Origin: an uncultured Sphingomonadaceae bacterium
Lineage (GTDB): Bacteria > Pseudomonadota > Alphaproteobacteria > Sphingomonadales > Sphingomonadaceae
NCBI GenBank assembly: GCA_947501325.1
Contig: CANMVC010000001.1
Span: 744,001 to 808,000, forward strand
Direction of reading: 5' to 3'
Length of the DNA stretch: 64,000 nt
Shown in pieces: positions 53,278 through 62,544 of this stretch. The translations under genes and the position numbers were made by a program. Numbering within the stretch: the stretch's first letter is position 1; each line of letters begins with the position of its first letter. The notes below the pieces were generated by a model. It ran no database searches. It was given only the letters and a program-made list of their open reading frames with translations, and was not told the origin of the DNA.

Positions 53278-54601
53278 TCTACTGGCCATCGGGCGCTCAG
53301 CGCTACAGGTTAACAGTCGCGCCTTGGAGATCGTCGGATCCAATGTCGCCAATGCCGAAAATCCGGATTATGTTCGTCGCACGCTGAATGTCGGCGATAC
53401 GACCATTTATGGTTCGACTAACCCGATATACGGTAATTATACCGGCACTGGCGGTGTCGCTATCAACGGCATCGTTCGCGCCAGCGATCAGTTCCTTGAA
53501 GCCGCCACCCGCCAAACCGGAGCCAACAGGGTCCGTACCGACGTGACGGTACAATGGCTAAACCAAGGGGAAATTGCGCTAGAGAATAACCGATCGGATG
53601 TTGGCAGCCAACTCACGCAGCTTTTTGCAAGCGCAGAGGAACTCTCAGCCGTGCCGTTCGAACCGGCACTCCGGACCAAGTTTCTGGGCGATATTGCCGA
53701 CACCGTGTCCCGCTTCAACCAAACCGCATCGAACCTGTCTGCGACGCTGACCCTCGCTGACGGAGCAGCAGCGCAGGAAGTGTCCGAGCTAAACTCTGCG
53801 CTAAGCGAGCTTGCTGCCATCAATGAAAAATTGCTTCCGACCAAACCGGGTACAGCGCAAAATACTGCACTACTCGACCAACGTGACGCCGCGCTAACAG
53901 TCATTACCGAAAAGCTGGATGTCGACATTAATTTTCAGGACAATGGCCTGGTCAATATCGACCGCAACGGCACCAGTCTGGTGGCCTTCAACACCACCAG
54001 CTCGGTCACATTTGTTGCTAATCCGGGTGCAGGCTTTGACATTGACATTGGCGGGGCGACTCAGCCACCACCAACCAATGGAACATTGGGCGGTTTACAT
54101 CGCGCACAGTCTGATACCGCTGCCGTTGCAACAAATTTCGACGCATTGGCGGTTCAATTTGCAAACGAGTTAAACGGATGGCAGGCCAATGGCCGAACGG
54201 ATGCCGGCGCCGCTGGCGCCGCTGCCGTCTCCCATGGGGGAACCGCGGCCAGTCTTTCGCTGACCGGATTAACCGCAGACGATCTCGCTTTGGCTTCTCC
54301 CGGCGGGGCGCCTAATGGCAATATTCTGGCATTTGTCGACCTGAGAACGCCTACCGGAACAGAGCAAGGGTTTGATGCTATTGTAATCGGGCAAGCACAA
54401 AATCTGCTTTCCGCTCGTAGTGAAGGCGAGGCAGCCACGGCTTTTGACCGGGCAACACGGGTATCAAGAGATCGCATATCAGTCGTTGATTTGGACCGGG
54501 AAGCGGCTGACCTGATCCGGTTGCAACAATCATATGAGGCCTCCGCGCGGATCATTCAGATCGCTCGTGAAACAGTACAATCTGTGCTGGCCATATTTTA
54601 A
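53270..54601 (+). CDS. flgK: Hook-filament junction protein FlgK (HAP1)
   Basis: 443 residues. LLAIGRSALQVNSRALEIVGSNVANAENPDYVRRTLNV at the N-terminus and RISVVDLDREAADLIRLQQSYEASARIIQIARETVQSVLAIF at the C-terminus are standard. The variable middle is shorter than in enterics (about 547 residues in total there). It joins hook to filament. Its start overlaps flgJ by eight bases. Confidence 0.94.
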   Translation: MSDLLAIGRSALQVNSRALEIVGSNVANAENPDYVRRTLNVGDTTIYGSTNPIYGNYTGTGGVAINGIVRASDQFLEAATRQTGANRVRTDVTVQWLNQGEIALENNRSDVGSQLTQLFASAEELSAVPFEPALRTKFLGDIADTVSRFNQTASNLSATLTLADGAAAQEVSELNSALSELAAINEKLLPTKPGTAQNTALLDQRDAALTVITEKLDVDINFQDNGLVNIDRNGTSLVAFNTTSSVTFVANPGAGFDIDIGGATQPPPTNGTLGGLHRAQSDTAAVATNFDALAVQFANELNGWQANGRTDAGAAGAAAVSHGGTAASLSLTGLTADDLALASPGGAPNGNILAFVDLRTPTGTEQGFDAIVIGQAQNLLSARSEGEAATAFDRATRVSRDRISVVDLDREAADLIRLQQSYEASARIIQIARETVQSVLAIF

Positions 54602-54627
54602 TCGCGCCACGCTTGAGGGAGTGAATA

Positions 54628-55476
54628 ATGGAATCGATCAATAGAACGAGACCCGCTGATGCTATTCAAAAACAAAGCGAGCTCAATGATCTCATCGGTA
54701 GAACGCAAGAATCGATTGCGACCGGAATCAAGCTGAACCGGCCGTCAGATGCTCCATCCAGCTGGCTCGAAATATCCAGTATCGGCAGGCAGAGCGCCAT
54801 TGAAAATTCATGGACCAACAATATCGGTCGTGCCCGCATTTTGGCGCAGCAAGCGGAGTCGACTTTTGATACGATATCCAATGGCGTCGTTCGAGCGCGA
54901 GAGTTGATAGTCCTCGCCAATAACGAAACATTGGCGCCGCAGGACCGCGATATCATCGCGCAGGAACTGGAAAGTCTGCAGGAACAGTTTAATCAGCTGA
55001 CGCAGGCCAAAGACAGCTATGGCGGCCAGTTATTCTATACTGGTGACCCCATTCAGATGCGCATTGATGCAGACATACTCGTGACTCCTGCGCCGACGCA
55101 GCAAGCGGTTTCCCAGGATATTGATATCGGAGGCGGTGCGACTGAAAGTCTCGATCTTATTATGACCAATATGATCTCAGCCGTTCGCACAGGTACGCCT
55201 GCAGAACGCGCTGAACAATTGGAGCGGGCTGAAAGTCTCACGGATCATTTTTCAGCTTTGCTCGCAAGCCAAGGCCTGATGGCTAACCGGCTTGATGAAC
55301 AAGAGGACCGACTGGTTTTATCGCAACTCAGCTCCCTAGAAAGACGCTCTAGCCTCGAAAATACGGATGTTGCCGAAGCCATTTCCCGTTTCCAATCCCT
55401 ATTGGTAAATTTGGAAGCAGCGCAAAGGCTTTACGCCCAATCAGAACGGACGTCGCTGATCAGCCTTATCGGCTAA
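54628..55476 (+). CDS. flgL: Hook-filament junction protein FlgL (HAP3)
   Basis: 282 residues, flagellin-like at both ends: LNDLIGRTQESIATGIKLNRPSDAPSSWLEIS near the start and NTDVAEAISRFQSLLVNLEAAQRLYAQSERTSLISLIG at the end. It sits between FlgK and the filament. GAGGGAG before the ATG serves as ribosome site. Confidence 0.93.
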   Translation: MESINRTRPADAIQKQSELNDLIGRTQESIATGIKLNRPSDAPSSWLEISSIGRQSAIENSWTNNIGRARILAQQAESTFDTISNGVVRARELIVLANNETLAPQDRDIIAQELESLQEQFNQLTQAKDSYGGQLFYTGDPIQMRIDADILVTPAPTQQAVSQDIDIGGGATESLDLIMTNMISAVRTGTPAERAEQLERAESLTDHFSALLASQGLMANRLDEQEDRLVLSQLSSLERRSSLENTDVAEAISRFQSLLVNLEAAQRLYAQSERTSLISLIG

Positions 55477-55600
55477 ATTCATAATTATCCGACCCTTAAC
55501 CATCCGGGGCTTCTTCCGTTCATTAATGTGATGCTTGTTTGCCTCGTCCTTGGTGGCGAACTGACAAACCTAAACGGACCTGTGGATTGGAAATAACGTT

Positions 55601-56464
55601 ATGTTCGCTGGAATTGGAATTGTTGTCTTGCTCGTCATGGTCTTTGGCGTGTTCATGGTTTCCGGCGGCGACATGGGCGTTGTTTTGGCCGCCCTGCCCG
55701 TCGAAATGGGCATTATCGGCGGATCTGCTATTGCCGGGCTCATCATCGGCAACAGCAGCGCGCAATTGAAAGCGTTGATGGGAGGCTTCGGGAAAGTCTT
55801 TAAAGGTCCAACCTACATCAAACAGGACTACATGGACTGCATATTGCTGGTGTCCAAACTGACAAAAATCCTGAAAAGCGAGGGTCCGGTGGCACTGGAA
55901 CCACATATCGAAGATCCGAAAGCATCTCCCATATTCAGCGAATATCCCAAGCTGTTGAAGGACGATACGCTAATCCATCTCATTGCTGATAGTCTGAGAC
56001 TGGTGGTCGTTTCTTCCGGCACGCTCGATCCGCATGCCGTCGAAGATGTGATGGACCAATCCATCAAAACACATCATCACGAAGCCATCGCGCCAGCCGA
56101 CAACCTTCAAGGCCTGGCCGACGCCCTGCCCGCATTGGGCATTGTCGCTGCTGTTTTGGGCATCATCAAAGTCATGGGCTCAATCGATCAGCCTCCTGTC
56201 ATTTTGGGGGGCATGATCGGCTCCGCGCTCGTGGGAACGTTCCTCGGTGTTTTGCTAGCCTATGGCCTTGTTGGCCCAATGGCCAATCGCGCGCGCTCGG
56301 TTATCGAAAGCGATGCCAGCATTTATCATGTCGCCAAACAATTGATCATCGCCAACCTCCATGGCCATCCGCAGCCGCTGATCATCGAAGCCGCCCGCAC
56401 CAGCCTGCAGCATGCAAACCAGCCAAGCTTCTCCGATGTATTTGATGCCATAAGGGCGAAATAA
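55601..56464 (+). CDS. motA: Flagellar stator protein MotA
   Basis: 287 residues with four membrane helices. MFAGIGIVVLLVMVFGVFMVSGGDMG is helix 1; the cytoplasmic loop with charged residues that contact FliG follows; ADALPALGIVAAVLGIIKVMGSIDQPPVILGGMIGSALVGTFLGVLLAYGLVGPMANR are helices 3 and 4 with the Pro residues needed for proton flow. It forms the proton channel with MotB. It lies 124 bases after flgL, with no clear promoter found in the gap. Confidence 0.95.
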   Translation: MFAGIGIVVLLVMVFGVFMVSGGDMGVVLAALPVEMGIIGGSAIAGLIIGNSSAQLKALMGGFGKVFKGPTYIKQDYMDCILLVSKLTKILKSEGPVALEPHIEDPKASPIFSEYPKLLKDDTLIHLIADSLRLVVVSSGTLDPHAVEDVMDQSIKTHHHEAIAPADNLQGLADALPALGIVAAVLGIIKVMGSIDQPPVILGGMIGSALVGTFLGVLLAYGLVGPMANRARSVIESDASIYHVAKQLIIANLHGHPQPLIIEAARTSLQHANQPSFSDVFDAIRAK

Positions 56465-56466
56465 AC

Positions 56467-57333
56467 ATGGCCAAGAAAGCAGCTCCTGAGCCGGTTCGTC
56501 CGATCATCGTCAAAAAGATCATTATGGAAGAGCATGGCGGCCATCATGGCGGTGCATGGAAAGTTGCCTATGCGGACTTCGTGACCGCCATGATGGCGTT
56601 TTTTCTGTTAATGTGGCTGCTCGGCGCGACCGATGAAAAACAGCGCAAGGGCATTGCCGACTATTTCGCGCCAACATTGGCGCAAGTGAAACGCGACAGC
56701 GCCGGAGGCTCGGGAATGTTTGGGGGATCTTCGGTTACCGATCCCGATAAATATGCCCATAAAGCGAGAAATATTGGGAATGAGGCCATGTCGATGCCTC
56801 GCAATGCTGCCGATGCTGAAGGCGATAAAAAGAAAACGGATCGCAAAGGAAAGCCCAAACCCAAGTCGATCACGGCTGAGGAGTTTGAAAAACGGATTCG
56901 GGAGCAGCTGAAAAACGACCCCGGCAACCTCAAACTATTGTCTAACGTCCGGTTTACCGACACCAAAGAAGGTCTGCGGATCGACATTATTGACGAAGCG
57001 GATTTCAGCATGTTCGCATCAGCAACGGACACACTAAAATCTCAGGCCACAGAACTTATCGGCGAGGTCGCCAAAATTATTGATACAGTCGACAACGAGT
57101 TAATTATCAGAGGCCACACGGACAGCCTGCCCTATGCCAGCGGCAGGAGCATGAATAACTGGCTGCTGTCCTCTGGAAGAGCAGAGGCCACAATGCAGGA
57201 GCTGGTAAAACGAGGCGTATCGATAGACCGTATGGCTAGGATTGAAGGTGTCGCCGACACAGAGCCTTATAATCCACAAGACCGGATGGATGATAGAAAC
57301 AGACGCATATCGATCACAATGAAGACGGATTGA
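56467..57333 (+). CDS. motB: Flagellar stator protein MotB
   Basis: 288 residues. The single membrane helix WKVAYADFVTAMMAFFLLMWLLG carries the essential Asp (D37). The plug region follows, then the OmpA-like peptidoglycan-binding domain with LIIRGHTDSLPYASGRSMNNWLLSSGRAEATMQELVKRGV. It anchors the stator to the wall. Last gene of the flg operon. Confidence 0.96.
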   Translation: MAKKAAPEPVRPIIVKKIIMEEHGGHHGGAWKVAYADFVTAMMAFFLLMWLLGATDEKQRKGIADYFAPTLAQVKRDSAGGSGMFGGSSVTDPDKYAHKARNIGNEAMSMPRNAADAEGDKKKTDRKGKPKPKSITAEEFEKRIREQLKNDPGNLKLLSNVRFTDTKEGLRIDIIDEADFSMFASATDTLKSQATELIGEVAKIIDTVDNELIIRGHTDSLPYASGRSMNNWLLSSGRAEATMQELVKRGVSIDRMARIEGVADTEPYNPQDRMDDRNRRISITMKTD

Positions 57334-57961
57334 TATTCCAGCGTTGGATCAGCAAATCGGGTTATACCCAATTTGGTATTAAAACCGTCCCGTCCGCCCA
57401 AATTGGGCCGAATACCAATTGTAACTCCTCTGACTAGCCCGGATAACCGGGGATAGAAGTTTAGCTTCTGCCAAAGCCATCACAACCCCCGCAGGTTGGG
57501 TTTTGGTCTACGCAGCGCACCTGGTCTGCGTGCGAACCGATTGGGCGGGATAGTGAAAGCTATCCCGCCCAATTACTGTCCAAACATCATGATGACCGGA
57601 AAGATATGCCATCCAGGTGGCTATCTCGACAATGCGACACCATGTCGGCGGCAAACCAAGCAATATGGATTAGGCTAAGAAAGACTGAACTTACGTCCGG
57701 TATGGACGCATACAGATCGGGAAACATCCCGTCCATGTGACCTCAGCCGACGATAATCAGCTATCATAACAGGCATAGAGGGCAACCGGGTATTTAGGGT
57801 AACGAGTTGACCAACCCTTGCACGGCAGGGTTGGCCTGAAGGCACCACCGGTCACGCCTTACGATCCAGCGCTCTCGTTTATAATTTGGGCGAAGTCGGC
57901 GGATAGATTGCGCCGGCGGCAAACCCCCTGTTTTCCCAAACAGAGGTCAACCACCGTTCAG
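57334..57961. other. Hairpin-rich gap after motB, no gene seen
   Basis: No convincing reading frame. It contains a series of inverted repeats: CAATTTGGTATT (57369-57380) against AATACCAATTG (57411-57421) around CCCAAATTGGG; a 14-pair stem at 57540-57573; and CCAACCCT (57811-57818) against AGGGTTGG (57827-57834). None has a T run typical of an intrinsic terminator. It separates the flagellar locus from the convergent cyclase gene. Confidence 0.6.
57540..57573. repeat. Perfect 14-pair inverted repeat
   Basis: ATTGGGCGGGATAG at 57540-57553 pairs perfectly with CTATCCCGCCCAAT at 57560-57573 over a 6-base loop. It could stop or stabilise the motB transcript from 3' exonucleases, or be a mobile palindromic repeat of the REP kind. 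Confidence 0.75.
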
Positions 57962-59047
57962 TTATCGCTCATTGCTATATTTCAAAACAGAGTTACGGCC
58001 TTGGGATTTCGCTTCATACAGAGCGAGATCGGCTTTTCTCAGGATTGATCGCTTTGTATCCGATGGCAAGCATGTAGCAACGCCCGCGGAGAACGAGATT
58101 GATCCAAGCGGTTTCCCAGACTGCAAGTCTACCAAAGACCGATCGGACAAGGCCCGGCGACAATTATCAATCACCTTCCATACATCGTCAATATCCTGAT
58201 CTTCGAAAATAACGGCAAACTCTTCTCCACCATAACGTGATGTATGGCAGTGACTGCTTGATAGAGATGCCAGTTCGTCAGCAAACATCCGGAGAACCCG
58301 ATCGCCACATTCGTGACCAAATGTGTCATTCACTTTCTTGAAATGGTCGATATCAATAAAGACCAGAACCAGAGACATTTCAGTTTTGGCGAGTTTTTTG
58401 AGCATCTCGTCCATCGTCCGGTCAAATTTTCGCCGATTGGGCAATTTGGTCAGCTGATCAAAATCAGCTTCATTTCTCGCTTGCTCCAGCTCGTTCTGTA
58501 AGCCAGCCAGTTTTATATTGGTCTCGGACATCTGAACGCGATTTTCGCGCGTGGACTCAACCATCAGTTGCGACAGATCGAGAAGCTTCTGAATCGCAGC
58601 ATCGATATCGGCCGGCTTGGTGCGGATATTATCCGCTTGCTCGATCAGATTCTCTTCAACTTCGCTGGTCCTCTTGTTTCCTTCCTCGATAATTTTCGTG
58701 GTCGTGCGAATATGTTCAATCGCCTCCAGCATAATTTTATCAATTTGCGACCCGACGTCCGGACAGAGATATTTGTCAAAAAGCTCGCTGGCTGATGCGT
58801 TGTCCAGCCGGCCGGCAGAGGAAAGCCCCATAACCTCGCTCTTCAGCATGCTGTTACCGCCACAAATAAAGGCCCAGGCGAGTTCAAGATTGCGCGCAGA
58901 GAGCAACAGGCCATGCTGTCGAATAAAGCGTGCTATAGCGTAAAGCGGAGACTGTTTACCGTCTTCTTCGGTACAAACGGGGCATGTTTCGTCACCCCCA
59001 TTTTCACGAAAATAGCTGTCCAATATATTTTTAATGTCTAGTTTCAC
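57962..59047 (-). CDS. GGDEF diguanylate cyclase
   Basis: 361 residues from GTG 59047, one base after the sthA stop, so probably coupled to it. Residues 1-100 are a domain of unknown type with Cys pair C22-P-V-C25; 105-190 are a helical linker, probably a coiled coil; 197-361 are the GGDEF domain with the substrate residues in FIDIDHFKKVNDTFGH and active site G273-G-E-E-F277. The product would be cyclic di-GMP, which often controls motility, and the flagellar locus is next door. The inhibitory RxxD site is not seen before GGEEF. Confidence 0.9.
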   Translation of the reverse strand: MKLDIKNILDSYFRENGGDETCPVCTEEDGKQSPLYAIARFIRQHGLLLSARNLELAWAFICGGNSMLKSEVMGLSSAGRLDNASASELFDKYLCPDVGSQIDKIMLEAIEHIRTTTKIIEEGNKRTSEVEENLIEQADNIRTKPADIDAAIQKLLDLSQLMVESTRENRVQMSETNIKLAGLQNELEQARNEADFDQLTKLPNRRKFDRTMDEMLKKLAKTEMSLVLVFIDIDHFKKVNDTFGHECGDRVLRMFADELASLSSSHCHTSRYGGEEFAVIFEDQDIDDVWKVIDNCRRALSDRSLVDLQSGKPLGSISFSAGVATCLPSDTKRSILRKADLALYEAKSQGRNSVLKYSNER

Positions 59048-59048
59048 T

Positions 59049-60470
59049 TCATGCTCGCAATCTGGGCTGGGGCATGCGGTTGTAAGCGTCTAGCGCCGCG
59101 ACTTTATATGCCTCTGCTAATGTAGGAAAATTAAATACGGTGTCGGACAAATAATCGATGCCACCGTTAAGGTTGAGAACGGCCTGACCGATATGGATTA
59201 ATTCCGTTGCGCCTTCACCGACGATATGCACGCCCAGAAGCTTTCGATCGTTCAGGTCAAAGATACATTTCAGCAGGCCTTTGCAGTTACCCAAAATATG
59301 CCCGCGCGAGGTCTCCTGGAAACGCGCTACGCCAATTTCCACCTGGAACCCCTTGGCTCGTGCATCCTCTTCCGACAGGCCAATACTGGCAATTTCGGGA
59401 ATGGAATATATGCCAAGCGGAAAGCTGTGTTCGGAGCTTTGAATAGGATGATTAAAGGCATGACAAGCGGCCAACCGACCTTGCTCCATTGACGTTGATG
59501 CCAGTGACGGAAAGCCGATAATATCGCCAGCAGCATAGATATGCGATTGACTGGTCTGTAACGTTTTCGGATCTACCGCTAAGCGCCCTCGATTGTCAGG
59601 AAAGACCCCGATCTTATCCAGACCAAGCCCGTCCACAGCGCCCACTCGACCGGCCGTAAAGAGAAGCATGTCTGCACGCAGTTGACGACCGTCGTCCAAC
59701 AGAACTTGCGGGTGATCATCTTTATCCAGAGTGATCTTGGCCACCGAGCGACCCAGTCGCAGACTAATACCCCGTTCCGACAGTTGGTGGCTGAAATTGG
59801 AAACAATATCACGATCAATAAATTCCAATATATTTTCACGCGCTTCAACCACTGTCACCGGGATTTCAAGCGTCGAGAAAATTGTCGCATATTCGAGGCC
59901 AATGACCCCTCCACCGACTATGATGATGGACTTTGGCATCGGCATATTGGCTGCGATACAGTCGCTATCGAGGATCGTCGTGCCGTTAAACGGTATCTGT
60001 TTCGGCCGATAGGGCTTTGTGCCCACAGCTATCAGGAATTTCTCCGCCGTAACGCTATAGCTGATTTTTTTGCCTTGCACCGTTTGTGAGACCGCCAGTT
60101 TATTAGGGTTCGCAAATTTTGCTTTGCCTTTCAGCGTCGTGATATTGTTGCGGGACAATTGACTATCGATCACCTCGACTTCATCGCCCAGAGTCGTAGC
60201 TAGGCGAGAGGAAATGGCGTCCCGTGTCGCGTCAGCTCCGTCACGCTGTTGCCCTGATCTAAAATATTGATCGCGCCATCCGGTCACGGATAAAACCGAT
60301 TCCCTGATCGTCTTGGAAGGCAGGGTTCCGGTATGAACCGAAACACCACCAATTTTTTTCTGATCATCAACGATAGCCACCGATTTGCCCAGTTTCGATG
60401 CCTGAATTGCAGCTCTGCGTCCGGCTGGACCACCCCCGATAATTACTAAGTCATAGTCAAAATCTGACAT
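59049..60470 (-). CDS. sthA: Soluble pyridine nucleotide transhydrogenase
   Basis: 473 residues from ATG 60470, where AGGGG is five bases before the start; the ATG at 60485 lies on that site. FAD/NAD-binding motifs VIIGGGPAGRRAA near the N-terminus and IIVGGGVIGLEYA in the middle. The segment GGVSVHTGTLPSKTIRE lacks the redox Cys pair of lipoamide dehydrogenase and has the H-T-G-T-x-P-S-K form of SthA, which moves hydride between NADPH and NAD. The C-terminal dimer domain is complete. A flavoprotein in the cytoplasm. Confidence 0.9.
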   Translation of the reverse strand: MSDFDYDLVIIGGGPAGRRAAIQASKLGKSVAIVDDQKKIGGVSVHTGTLPSKTIRESVLSVTGWRDQYFRSGQQRDGADATRDAISSRLATTLGDEVEVIDSQLSRNNITTLKGKAKFANPNKLAVSQTVQGKKISYSVTAEKFLIAVGTKPYRPKQIPFNGTTILDSDCIAANMPMPKSIIIVGGGVIGLEYATIFSTLEIPVTVVEARENILEFIDRDIVSNFSHQLSERGISLRLGRSVAKITLDKDDHPQVLLDDGRQLRADMLLFTAGRVGAVDGLGLDKIGVFPDNRGRLAVDPKTLQTSQSHIYAAGDIIGFPSLASTSMEQGRLAACHAFNHPIQSSEHSFPLGIYSIPEIASIGLSEEDARAKGFQVEIGVARFQETSRGHILGNCKGLLKCIFDLNDRKLLGVHIVGEGATELIHIGQAVLNLNGGIDYLSDTVFNFPTLAEAYKVAALDAYNRMPQPRLRA

Positions 60471-60485
60471 ATCGACCCCTTTCAT

Positions 60486-60800
60486 CCATGGTTAACGGTG
60501 ATGGTCAGGAAAATTAACGGCAAAAAGGCGATATGTTTCACCGGCTGGATAGCTTCGGAAGGGCCGGCCGATTGAGCAGCCAAGTTCGCGCCAATATTCA
60601 TGCGTCAGTTTGGGACATGTGGTAAGAAATAAACCCCCAGGTGTAAATCTGGGCAATTTTTGTTGAAACTGTAACTGGTTATGACTAATGGCCGTACTGC
60701 TAATAGCAGATTGCAACTAATCTGTCATTTCTGGCGAGGCTATTTCACTGGCTTGGTTATTACCAATCCTACTACTCACCGAGAGGTCATTTCGATCATA
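60486..60800. other. Gap between sthA and a small protein gene
   Basis: No gene is seen. CCCAG at 60636-60640 pairs with CTGGG at 60649-60653 and is followed after two bases by TTTTT, so it may end a transcript on the plus strand. Promoters for both neighbours should lie here, but no clear -35/-10 pair was recognised. Confidence 0.35.
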
Positions 60801-60968
60801 ATGAAAACAGACAACCTTGGCAGGGCTGATATGATCAAAAAGCTGGAAGCAATTCTAGCCCTACTCGACGATAGTGGCCATTCAATTGCAGCTATTAAAA
60901 TTGAGGAAGCCATCAACGCCTTGAAGCGTTCAGAAAACGAGAGCAAAGCTTCCGGCACAATCCTTTGA
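60801..60968 (+). CDS. Small sphingomonad-type protein (55 aa)
   Basis: 55 residues from ATG 60801; the frame runs back to 60681 but that part is not protein-like. It reads as two helices (RADMIKKLEAILALLDD and HSIAAIKIEEAINALKRS) joined by a Ser-Gly turn, soluble and acidic. The same pattern (a leucine-rich helix, then A-I-x-I-E-E-A-I) is often met in small sphingomonad proteins without assigned role. No Shine-Dalgarno is obvious. Confidence 0.55.
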   Translation: MKTDNLGRADMIKKLEAILALLDDSGHSIAAIKIEEAINALKRSENESKASGTIL

Positions 60969-61029
60969 TATCCGAGTTGTAAAAGCCGTTTTATACTTTT
61001 GCAGATTGCAGCCCACTTGGCCTCATTGG

Positions 61030-61341
61030 TCACTGCATTTCATACACCATCATTATGCAATTCCTGATCAACTTACGCGTCTCGACATCACAATCATAAC
61101 GACTGATATTGATCGGTTGCTCGTCAGCAGAGTTGGGCACGGTCAGAAAATTTTTCGACTTGATTTTAATGCTCTTTTGAATTTTTGCTCGAGCGATAAC
61201 CGTGACTGTCGAAGCTTGATCACTCACGATTTCGGCTTCTACTTGTCTGGGGAATGACAAAAAACCGAGCGACGATAAAATAGCGAGAGTCGCATATTTT
61301 GAAACAAAAACAGATCCGGAGGTGCGGTCTTTTTGAATCAT
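61030..61341 (-). CDS. Secreted small hypothetical protein
   Basis: 103 residues with a signal peptide (YATLAILSSLGFLSFPRQVEAE, probable cleavage after VEA). The mature part has about 67 residues, beta-rich, with a Cys pair (YDCDVETRKLIRNC) near the C-terminus that could be a disulphide. The layout resembles fimbria- or spore-coat-like small exported proteins, but no family can be named. Confidence 0.55.
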   Translation of the reverse strand: MIQKDRTSGSVFVSKYATLAILSSLGFLSFPRQVEAEIVSDQASTVTVIARAKIQKSIKIKSKNFLTVPNSADEQPINISRYDCDVETRKLIRNCIMMVYEMQ

Positions 61342-61438
61342 TTCGCACCCCCTGATGATAAGCTATCAGGATGAGTAACGGACGAATTTTTGAATTGTTA
61401 AGTCAAGGGCTGACGATCGCCGAAAAAAAACGCCGTTG

Positions 61439-61780
61439 CTATTCAACCATGGAGTGCAAATAGTCAGTGCAAGCCGACCGGGCACTTTGTGTCAGCCGCA
61501 TATGATCAGTACCGTGATTCTCACACAGCTCAATATAATGCTGATCGAGAAATACCGTGAGCCAGCGAGAGGCTATTGACACCGGAACCGTCAATCCGCC
61601 GCAGATATCCTCCTTCTTCACGCAATGTTGTTCTTCGGACGCAATATATAGTTCCAGCAATAATTCCCAAGCCGGATCGCCAAAAATGCCGTCGTCAGCG
61701 AAAAACAAACCTCTTTTTCGCTGCCTATCGAGGAGTCTTCGAGCGCTCTCAACAGCGTCGGTCAAAAGATGATCCGTCAT
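61439..61780 (-). CDS. Winged-helix regulator (MarR-like, small)
   Basis: 113 residues from ATG 61780, which overlaps the RadC-family stop (ATGA). PAWELLLELYIASEEQHCVKKEDICGGLTVPVSIASRWLTVFLDQHYIELCEN is the helix-turn-helix with the same spacing as in the 22144 protein, then the wing HGTDHMRLTQSARSACTDYL. It belongs to the same sphingomonad family. Probably an operon partner of the RadC-family gene. Confidence 0.7.
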   Translation of the reverse strand: MTDHLLTDAVESARRLLDRQRKRGLFFADDGIFGDPAWELLLELYIASEEQHCVKKEDICGGLTVPVSIASRWLTVFLDQHYIELCENHGTDHMRLTQSARSACTDYLHSMVE

Positions 61781-62544
61781 AATAATTTCATCTTTCGAAA
61801 GCTTGACCATTTTTTATCGCCAATGACGATATGGTCATGCAACTTGATCTCCAGTTCCCGGCACAGGATTTTGATGAGCATCGTGAACTTTACATCCGAT
61901 TTGCTCGGCTGCACATCACCACCAGGATGGTTATGTACCAGAATAATGGCACTGGCGTTCAGCTCCAGAGCTCGTTTCAATATACTCCGTGGTTGTACAA
62001 TTACTTTACTTGGCGAACCATGTCCAAAAACCTGATCATTGATCAAATGATTGGTATTATCCAAAAACAACACACGCATTGTCTCTGTGGCCAGCGAGCC
62101 CATGCTTGCCTGTAAATATCTGATCAGCTTTTCGTCTGTCGCCGATATCAGCTTTTTGGGCAGCTCGTTTTGCAACTGTGCCAACAGGAGTTGTTCGGTT
62201 GCCATCAGCAGATTAATCACGGCGTTCTGCGACCCTAATATACGCCGTAAAGCTTCTTCTGATTCAGACAATATCCGGCCGATGGAACCGAACTCCTTGA
62301 GCAGCGCATCCGATAGCGCAGCAGCTTCATTGGGGGCGACCGATGCTATCAGCTGCGCCAGGGCGGATCGATCCCCTTGATTTGCAATCTCCGTTGATGA
62401 CAATATGTCCCTATCGCCAGCAATATTAGCACTGGAAAAGAAATGGCGTATTGCATTACGAAATAAGCTCTGGGTACGATAGTGACGTCCATGAACTTCG
62501 CCGTATGAGCGACCAGCGCTATTGTTTGAAGAGACACTAAGCAT
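61777..62544 (-). CDS. radC: RadC/JAMM-family protein
   Basis: About 255 residues from ATG 62544. The longer frame to 62802 mirrors the overlapping membrane-protein gene. The helix-hairpin part ALSDALLKEFGSIGRILSESEEALRRILG is followed by the JAMM metal site H204-N-H-P-G-G-D with a further Asp (D217) in PSKSD. RadC proteins are linked by name to repair, but their true role is not settled. The start is uncertain: it overlaps the upstream gene by 196 bases, and a shorter product starting near 62350 is possible. Confidence 0.82.
   Translation of the reverse strand: MLSVSSNNSAGRSYGEVHGRHYRTQSLFRNAIRHFFSSANIAGDRDILSSTEIANQGDRSALAQLIASVAPNEAAALSDALLKEFGSIGRILSESEEALRRILGSQNAVINLLMATEQLLLAQLQNELPKKLISATDEKLIRYLQASMGSLATETMRVLFLDNTNHLINDQVFGHGSPSKVIVQPRSILKRALELNASAIILVHNHPGGDVQPSKSDVKFTMLIKILCRELEIKLHDHIVIGDKKWSSFRKMKLL

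Noticed and set aside
61371-61463. 30-residue plus-strand frame starting MSNGRIFELL
   Set aside because: The ribosome site abuts the ATG, and the frame ends inside the winged-helix gene; no conserved feature.
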